The notes under the pieces: generated by a model
What the model was told of the DNA's origin: nothing
Databases searched by the model: none
What the model saw: only the letters and a program-made list of their open reading frames with translations
Shown: positions 59,851 through 64,000 of the stretch, piece after piece
Position numbering within the stretch: position 1 is the stretch's first letter
Layout: every line of letters begins with the position of its first letter
Program-made: the position numbers and the translations under genes
NCBI RefSeq assembly: GCF_002797575.1
Contig: NZ_PGTX01000002.1
Span: forward strand, 124,001 to 188,000
DNA from: Polynucleobacter brandtiae
GTDB taxonomy: Bacteria; Pseudomonadota; Gammaproteobacteria; Burkholderiales; Burkholderiaceae
DNA: 64,000 nucleotides
Direction: 5' to 3'

Positions 59851-60666
59851 CTAGCGAGAATGTAATCCAAAGGGTAATTTTTCTGATGAGATGTTGCTTT
59901 TTGTCCGAAACTTTTCCCAATCGAAGGAGGTGCCTGGATCTGTTTTTCTATTTGGAGCGATATCACTATGTCCAGCAAAAGCAAGATTTGGGTACATTGA
60001 GTGCAATTGCCCCGATAAGTTTGCCAGCGACAAATATTGAATTTCTTCAAAAGGATGATCGCCATCCCCCTCTAACTCCACTCCAATCGAAAAATCATTG
60101 CACTTCTCGCGCCCCAAAAAGGATGAAAGCCCCGCATGCCAAGCCCTGTTATGGGTTGACACTAATTGAAAAATCTCGCCACTACGGGCAATCAAAAAGT
60201 GACTAGAAACAGTCTGATTAGCAATTTCTTTAAAGTAGGGGTCTAAATCGGAATCCAACTTATTTTGGAAAAAATCAATTACAAATTGAGTGCAACGGCC
60301 CTTAACGAAGCCCCCTGGAGGCAAGCTGATGTGATGAATGACCATTAAATCAGGATTCATACCCTCTGGTCTGGCGTCTTGATTTGGGGATGCTCTCCAA
60401 AAAGCAGATCCCAGCCAACCTGAGGCATCGATCGCATTCAGATGCCCCGCAGAGCAGTAATACCGCTCTTCATTGATGAGGGCACTCGATTTTGGTAAAT
60501 GCAATTGACAGTACTGACATTGCACCATCGTTTCAGGAGTTGACCTTTTGGACTGTGGGGCTGAAGCTCGTAATTCCCGGTTCGCACTGACCTTCGCCCG
60601 ATTTTTGCCTTTGAACCATAAATAAAAAATGATCACACCAGCAAATAATAAAATCCACTTAGTCAA
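59851..60666 (-). CDS. ampD: PP0621-type zinc-ribbon domain fused to AmpD amidase
   Basis: Residues 1 to about 85 look like a PP0621-family protein: a membrane helix (about 4-19), a basic linker, then a zinc ribbon with Cys50, Cys53, Cys71 and His75. Residues about 90-255 are the 1,6-anhydro-MurNAc-L-Ala amidase AmpD, with VIHHISLPPGGF, RAWHAGLSSFLGRE, SIGVELEG and KTDPG. By alignment to E. coli AmpD the zinc ligands are His111, His233 and Asp243. Elsewhere in Burkholderiales these are two adjacent genes. The start is TTG at 60666, four bases after the ccsA stop. The helix would tether a normally cytoplasmic recycling enzyme to the inner membrane. Confidence 0.87.
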   Translation of the reverse strand: MTKWILLFAGVIIFYLWFKGKNRAKVSANRELRASAPQSKRSTPETMVQCQYCQLHLPKSSALINEERYYCSAGHLNAIDASGWLGSAFWRASPNQDARPEGMNPDLMVIHHISLPPGGFVKGRCTQFVIDFFQNKLDSDLDPYFKEIANQTVSSHFLIARSGEIFQLVSTHNRAWHAGLSSFLGREKCNDFSIGVELEGDGDHPFEEIQYLSLANLSGQLHSMYPNLAFAGHSDIAPNRKTDPGTSFDWEKFRTKSNISSEKLPFGLHSR

Positions 60667-60670
60667 AATA

Positions 60671-61519
60671 TCACGCTCTTTGAAGAATCACTTCTAAAAC
60701 AAATCGACTGCCTGCGTAGGCCAGTAACAATGCCGTATAGGCACTTAAGACCCAACGCAGTGCGACGCGCCCTCGCAAACCTACACTCCAGCGCGCAATT
60801 AACAAACTGCCAAATAAAAACCAAGAAAGTAAGGCAAAGATTGTTTTGTGATCAAAAACCAAAGGCTTGCCAAATAAGGTTTGTGAGAACAGCAAGCCTG
60901 AGAATACCGTCAGACTTAACAAAGCAAAACCCACATACAGTAAATTAAATAGGAGACTTTCCATCGTCATCAATGGTGGCAGATCTTCCAGCCAATGCGC
61001 TGAGCGGCCAATGGGGGCAATCGCTAATTGGCGATGTAAGGCACGATCCTGCACGGTCATTAAAATAGCGTGCATTGCTGCCAAGGTTAATAAACCAACC
61101 GCAATCGTAGCCACAATAAAGTGCCCCTTAAACCAAGGATCCGAAACGGCAGCCGGTGAAATGATAGTTCCGGGAAATAGCATCGGCAAGGCGGAACAAA
61201 GTAGTGCAAAAAATAAAACCATCCAACGCAAACTGGCGATAGGTAAAAACCAAGATTGGAACCAGTAAAACGCGAGCCCGACCCAGGCTATTAAAGAAAG
61301 ATCTTGGGCAAAGCCAAATACAAAGCCCTGTGCCGCGAAAACAGAGTCATGCAGTTGTAAACCATGCATCAGTAAAGCCACCAGAATGGCGGCCTGAATG
61401 AGAAAAGTGAATACGGGAGGCTCGACTTTTGTCTTGGATCTCCAACTTAAAAAAGTCAAAAGAAACAAATAAATTGTGAATGGGAGCCATCCGCTGCCCG
61501 AGTAACCTAAAATGTCCAT
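60671..61519 (-). CDS. CcsA/YpjD family cytochrome c assembly protein
   Basis: Integral membrane protein of 282 residues with about eight hydrophobic segments, matching the YpjD/CcsA-ResC family that handles heme in cytochrome c maturation (inferred from family). Motifs include FVFGFAQDLSLIAWVGLAFYW, DPWFKGHFIVATIAVGLLTL and a final HKTIFALLSWFLFG with a conserved His. It lies divergently 20 bases from ffh, as in other betaproteobacteria. Confidence 0.84.
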   Translation of the reverse strand: MDILGYSGSGWLPFTIYLFLLTFLSWRSKTKVEPPVFTFLIQAAILVALLMHGLQLHDSVFAAQGFVFGFAQDLSLIAWVGLAFYWFQSWFLPIASLRWMVLFFALLCSALPMLFPGTIISPAAVSDPWFKGHFIVATIAVGLLTLAAMHAILMTVQDRALHRQLAIAPIGRSAHWLEDLPPLMTMESLLFNLLYVGFALLSLTVFSGLLFSQTLFGKPLVFDHKTIFALLSWFLFGSLLIARWSVGLRGRVALRWVLSAYTALLLAYAGSRFVLEVILQRA

Positions 61520-61539
61520 CTGGAAAGTCTAATCGATAA

Positions 61540-62922
61540 ATGCTAGAGAATCTCACTGATCGCCTATCTCGCGTTGTAAAAACAATGCGTGGAGAGGCTC
61601 GCCTCACCGAAAGTAACACCTCAGAAATGTTACGGGAGATCCGCCTTGCCTTACTGGAGGCTGATGTAGCGCTTCCTGTCGTGAAATCTTTACTCGAACA
61701 AATCAAATTTAAAGCCCTAGGTGAAGAGGTTGTTGGCAGCCTCAGCCCCGGCCAAGCCCTAGTGGGATTGGTCCAGCGAGAGCTTGCCCAAGTCATGCGC
61801 GGCGATGACGCGCAAACTGGGGAGCTCAATTTAGCGACCCAACCACCGGCAGTCATACTAATGGCAGGCCTGCAGGGTGCGGGTAAAACGACTTCAGTCG
61901 GAAAGCTAGCCAAGTATCTACAAGAGAAGAAGAAAAAGAAGGTTTTAACAGTCTCCTGTGACGTCTACCGCCCAGCGGCGATTGAGCAGTTAGAAATGGT
62001 CACCAAACAAGTAGGTGCTGAGTTTTTTCCAAGCAATATCAATCAGACACCAAATGCAATAGCGCTTGCCGCCTTAGATTGGGCACGACGTCATTATTTT
62101 GATGTTTTATTAGTCGATACCGCTGGACGCCTGGGTATCGATGAAGCGTTAATGCAAGAAATCAATACTCTGCACACCAGTCTAAATCCTATTGAGACGC
62201 TATTTGTGGTCGATGCCATGCTAGGGCAAGATGCTGTCAACACAGCCAAAGCCTTTCATGAAGCTCTTCCACTTACTGGCGTGATCTTGACTAAGCTAGA
62301 TGGTGATGCTCGTGGAGGCGCCGCATTATCAGTACGCCAAATCACTGGAGTGCCACTGAAATTTATTGGTGTCGCCGAAAAAATGGACGGCCTTGAGGCA
62401 TTTGATGCTGATCGCATGGCTAACCGTATTTTGGGAATGGGTGACATTCTGGCGCTGGTTGAACAGGCTCAGCAAAACGTTGATGTCGCCAAAGCAGAAA
62501 AGTTAGCCGGCAAAATTGCCAAGGGCGGATTTGATTTGGGTGACTTTAGAGATCAGCTATCTCAAATGCAGAAAATGGGCGGCATGGCCAGCTTAATGGA
62601 TAAATTGCCAAGTCATATGGCACAAGCGGCCTCTAAAACTAATCTAAGTGTTGCCGATAAACAAACACAGCGGATGCGCGGCATCATTGATAGCATGACC
62701 CCACGCGAACGCATGAAGCCCGAATTACTTAAAGCCAGTCGTAAACGCCGTATTGCTGCGGGCGCCGGTGTTCAAGTACAAGAAGTCAACCGCCTACTAG
62801 CGCAGTTTGATCAAATGCAAACGATGATGAAGCAGTTCAAAGGTGGCAAAATGGCGCGCACGATGGCGTCGATGGCCGCAAAAGGAGCCGCCAAAGGACT
62901 TGGCGGCTTATTCAAAAAGTAA
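61540..62922 (+). CDS. ffh: Signal recognition particle protein Ffh
   Basis: GTPase that with 4.5S RNA targets membrane proteins to FtsY and SecYEG. The 460 residues show the N domain (about 1-95, with ALLEADVALPVVK). The G domain has GLQGAGKTTSVGKLA, DTAGRL and TKLDGDARGGAAL. A Met-rich M domain follows (about 330-450), with RMRGIIDSMTPRER and SRKRRIAAGAG. It converges with proS, with no bases between the stop codons. Confidence 0.97.
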   Translation: MLENLTDRLSRVVKTMRGEARLTESNTSEMLREIRLALLEADVALPVVKSLLEQIKFKALGEEVVGSLSPGQALVGLVQRELAQVMRGDDAQTGELNLATQPPAVILMAGLQGAGKTTSVGKLAKYLQEKKKKKVLTVSCDVYRPAAIEQLEMVTKQVGAEFFPSNINQTPNAIALAALDWARRHYFDVLLVDTAGRLGIDEALMQEINTLHTSLNPIETLFVVDAMLGQDAVNTAKAFHEALPLTGVILTKLDGDARGGAALSVRQITGVPLKFIGVAEKMDGLEAFDADRMANRILGMGDILALVEQAQQNVDVAKAEKLAGKIAKGGFDLGDFRDQLSQMQKMGGMASLMDKLPSHMAQAASKTNLSVADKQTQRMRGIIDSMTPRERMKPELLKASRKRRIAAGAGVQVQEVNRLLAQFDQMQTMMKQFKGGKMARTMASMAAKGAAKGLGGLFKK

Positions 62923-64000
62923 TTAAGAAATCAATTGCTTTGCAGTCTGTACTGCAGCAATGACTTTTTCCTTAATCTCTGACAGTGGAATATTTTGCGA
63001 TTCTGCATCCGTACGCCCCTTAAATTCCGCCTGAGAATCTGCCAAGCCACGGTCGCCAATAACCACCCTGAATGGCACGCCGATCAATTCCCAATCAGCG
63101 AACATAACACCCGGTCTCTCACCACGATCATCCAGAACCACATCAATTCCAGCGGCGACCAATTCACTATGCAATTGATCCACGGCAGAACGCACAGCCT
63201 CTGACTTATCGTAGCCCATTGGGCAAATCACCACTTCAAATGGGGCCATTGAAATCGGCCAAATAATACCGCGCTCATCATTACCTTGCTCAATAGCAGC
63301 CCCTAGCAAACGCGTTACGCCGATACCATAGCAGCCCATCACCATCGGTTGCGCTTTGCCCTGCTGATCTAAATAGGTACAACCCATTGCTTCAGAATAA
63401 CGAGTGCCAAGCTGAAATACATGCCCAACCTCGATACCGCGACAAATATCTACCGCACCCTTGCCATCAGGAGAGGGATCACCCACCACCGCGTTACGAA
63501 GATCCATGGCCATAGGCTCTGGTAAGTCTCGACCCCAGTTCACCCCAGTCAAGTGATATCCAGCCTCGTTAGCACCACAAACAAAATCAGCCATATTGGC
63601 AACAGTATGGTCTGCAACAATCGTGACCGTTGGAGCAACACCGACCGGACCTAGATAACCTGCCAGTGAATTGCATGCAAGCTTTATTTCTGTCTCGGTT
63701 GCAAAGCGTGATTGCGCCATACCGGGAATCTTGCTCGCCTTAATTTCATTTAGCTCGTGATCTCCCCGAATCAACAGCATAAATAAGGCAACCTCACCCT
63801 GCGCTTGCTCTGCAGCAAATAGCAATGACTTCACTGTTTGCTCAAGTGGTAATCCTAAGAATTTTGCAACGTCAGCGCAATGCGTTTGATCTGGCGTAGC
63901 GATTCTCGTCATGTCTTGCGTCGCAGGGGCGCGAACTGCTAACAAGGAGAGTGATTCTGCCGCTTCGAGATTGGCTGCGTAATCCGAGTTCGGGCAATAC
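62923..64000 (-). CDS. proS: Prolyl-tRNA synthetase, C-terminal part (runs off window)
   Basis: Class II aminoacyl-tRNA synthetase of the bacterial type. The reading frame is open to the window edge: before the first internal Met (63945) it continues upstream as [16 protein letters not shown], so the gene is cut by the window, not truncated in nature. Visible are the end of the editing (INS) domain with [17 protein letters not shown], and [12 protein letters not shown]. The catalytic motif 3 region has [17 protein letters not shown] and the anticodon domain [22 protein letters not shown] [15 protein letters not shown]. Confidence 0.96.
   Translation of the reverse strand, partial: YCPNSDYAANLEAAESLSLLAVRAPATQDMTRIATPDQTHCADVAKFLGLPLEQTVKSLLFAAEQAQGEVALFMLLIRGDHELNEIKASKIPGMAQSRFATETEIKLACNSLAGYLGPVGVAPTVTIVADHTVANMADFVCGANEAGYHLTGVNWGRDLPEPMAMDLRNAVVGDPSPDGKGAVDICRGIEVGHVFQLGTRYSEAMGCTYLDQQGKAQPMVMGCYGIGVTRLLGAAIEQGNDERGIIWPISMAPFEVVICPMGYDKSEAVRSAVDQLHSELVAAGIDVVLDDRGERPGVMFADWELIGVPFRVVIGDRGLADSQAEFKGRTDAESQNIPLSEIKEKVIAAVQTAKQLIS

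Noticed and set aside
59778-60206. 142-codon plus-strand open frame
   Set aside because: It is antisense to the well-supported AmpD gene and its protein shows no family features.

Overview
This is an ordinary, gene-dense chromosomal segment of a betaproteobacterium. The gene content and order (pal-cpoB-queC; ffh-ccsA-PP0621-ampD; accB-accC-prmA-DUF3426; fur divergent from bamE; thiL-pgpA-pncC), the slightly AT-rich composition and the very short spacers point to Burkholderiales, most likely Polynucleobacter or a close relative. That assignment rests on recalled synteny, not on a search. I see about 60 protein genes, no rRNA or tRNA, no insertion sequence, no prophage and no CRISPR array.

Layout. 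132-2113 (+) holds the Tol-Pal envelope genes pal and cpoB and then queC. 2130-3942 (-) holds ribE and ribD. 3983-5796 (-) is a four-gene minor-pilin cluster that separates ribD/ribE from ribBA-ribH-nusB (5949-8133, +). 8326-15881 carries an aldehyde dehydrogenase, trmB, DUF2721, uppP, a TolC-type outer membrane protein, waaC, ruvX and yqgE. 15905-20694 carries ydcF, a photolyase, apaH, hemL and a 56-residue rubredoxin. 20742-29358 is a long minus-strand run: an RlmL-like methyltransferase, hemJ-like, proA, holA, lptE, leuS and dapB. 29476-37734 holds bamE/fur, gap, tkt, rsmE, a barstar-like protein and maeB. 37819-41924 holds thiL-pgpA-pncC, corA and pyrF. 41973-48679 is a tight minus-strand run of mtgA, aroE, a TonB-like protein, an RNB nuclease, fabG-like and mpl. 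48706-54466 (+) holds a TlpA-type thioredoxin, aroQ, accB, accC, a prmA fusion and a PfkB-type kinase. 54581-64000 holds a histone-H1-like repeat gene, nrdB-nrdA, an ampD fusion, ccsA, ffh and the 3' part of proS, which runs off the window.

How the genes work together. Most are core housekeeping: cell envelope (pal, cpoB, uppP, waaC, lptE, bamE, mtgA, mpl, ampD), flavin synthesis, amino-acid and cofactor synthesis, translation, dNTP supply and carbon metabolism. I found no multi-gene accessory system that looks undescribed.

The points most worth a second look are structural. (1) An L11 methyltransferase (PrmA) is fused to a membrane-anchored DUF3426 domain. (2) A PP0621-type zinc-ribbon membrane domain is fused to AmpD. 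(3) The histone-H1-like AAKKP repeat gene has its conserved-looking tail in the -1 frame, after a perfect A AAA AAG slippery heptamer and an immediate stop. (4) RibBA has a C-terminal GTP cyclohydrolase II domain without the zinc cysteines. (5) Two NrdR-like boxes lie exactly 31 bp apart upstream of nrdA. (6) Many intergenic spacers consist of decayed short tandem repeats whose unit differs from spacer to spacer. (7) An unexplained foldable segment follows nrdB.
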